DNA from: an uncultured beta proteobacterium
GTDB lineage: Bacteria; Pseudomonadota; Gammaproteobacteria; Burkholderiales; Rhodocyclaceae
Direction: 5' to 3'
NCBI GenBank assembly: GCA_903910495.1
Contig: CAIVZW010000520.1
Coordinates: 1-5,861, forward strand
DNA: 5,861 bases
This document shows positions 5,770-5,861 of this stretch, one piece after another. The notes under the pieces were generated by a model. That model saw only the letters and a list, made by a program, of their open reading frames with translations. It made no database searches and was not told the DNA's origin. How positions within the stretch are numbered: the stretch's first letter is position 1; each line of letters opens with the position of its first letter. Made by a program: the position numbers and the translations under genes.

Positions 5770-5861
5770 TGCTTATCCTGACCGCATCAAATTGGAATTG
5801 ATCTCCCCACGCCGTTCCATTCGGCTCTGCATTCTTTTTACGAGTCGCAGATGCGTAAACC

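Noticed and set aside
5687..5860. Minus-strand frame open for 57 codons at the right edge, ending at a TGA (5689-5687)
   Set aside because: It could be the tail of a convergent gene, but it has no recognisable motif and no start inside the window. An open run of this length is not unlikely by chance.
5851..5861. ATG at 5851 as the start of a next plus-strand gene (M-R-K)
   Set aside because: Only three codons are visible and the upstream sequence has no clear ribosome site.

Overview
The window reads as a catabolic and transport operon from a Gram-negative proteobacterium. Moderate GC, the TRAP transporter with a DctP periplasmic receptor, and the general look of the proteins suggest a betaproteobacterium of the Burkholderiales type. 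That placement rests on protein resemblance only and has not been tested.

Layout. Positions 1-4790 carry a leftward (minus-strand) operon. In transcription order it holds dctQ (4790-4191), dctM (4194-2927, broken), dctP (2900-1884), a D-2-hydroxyacid dehydrogenase of the bacterial CtBP-like group (1875-847), an RraA-like/HMG-aldolase-family protein (795-103), and the first 25 codons of a probable KDPG-aldolase-type enzyme that runs off the left edge (75-1). Genes are tightly packed: dctQ/dctM overlap by ATGA, dctP/dehydrogenase touch within a GTGA, and the other gaps are about 26-51 nt. A GntR-family regulator with an FCD domain (4981-5670) is transcribed divergently. The 190-bp spacer between it and dctQ holds a candidate promoter with a perfect TTGACA box, repeated ATGTCA elements and an AGTATACT palindrome. 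Downstream of the regulator, 5671-5861 holds no supportable gene but has an 8-bp inverted repeat.

How it fits together (inference). The DctP receptor captures an organic acid in the periplasm and DctQM brings it in using an ion gradient. The dehydrogenase oxidises or reduces a 2-hydroxy/2-oxo acid, and one or two aldolases split a 2-oxo acid to release pyruvate. The divergent FCD regulator probably senses the substrate or an intermediate. The substrate cannot be read from the sequence; a hydroxy acid or sugar acid is most likely.

Most notable observation. dctM is split into two frames. The halves match the family on both sides of a junction at about 3416-3418. Restoring 10 nt would give a 425-codon gene, the usual family length, so a 10-bp deletion is the best explanation. 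If real, the operon's transporter is probably inactive, or DctM is made as two pieces, while every other gene fully inside the window looks intact. No CRISPR array, tRNA, rRNA, insertion sequence or phage-like module was seen, and no clearly new system beyond this uncharacterised catabolic operon.
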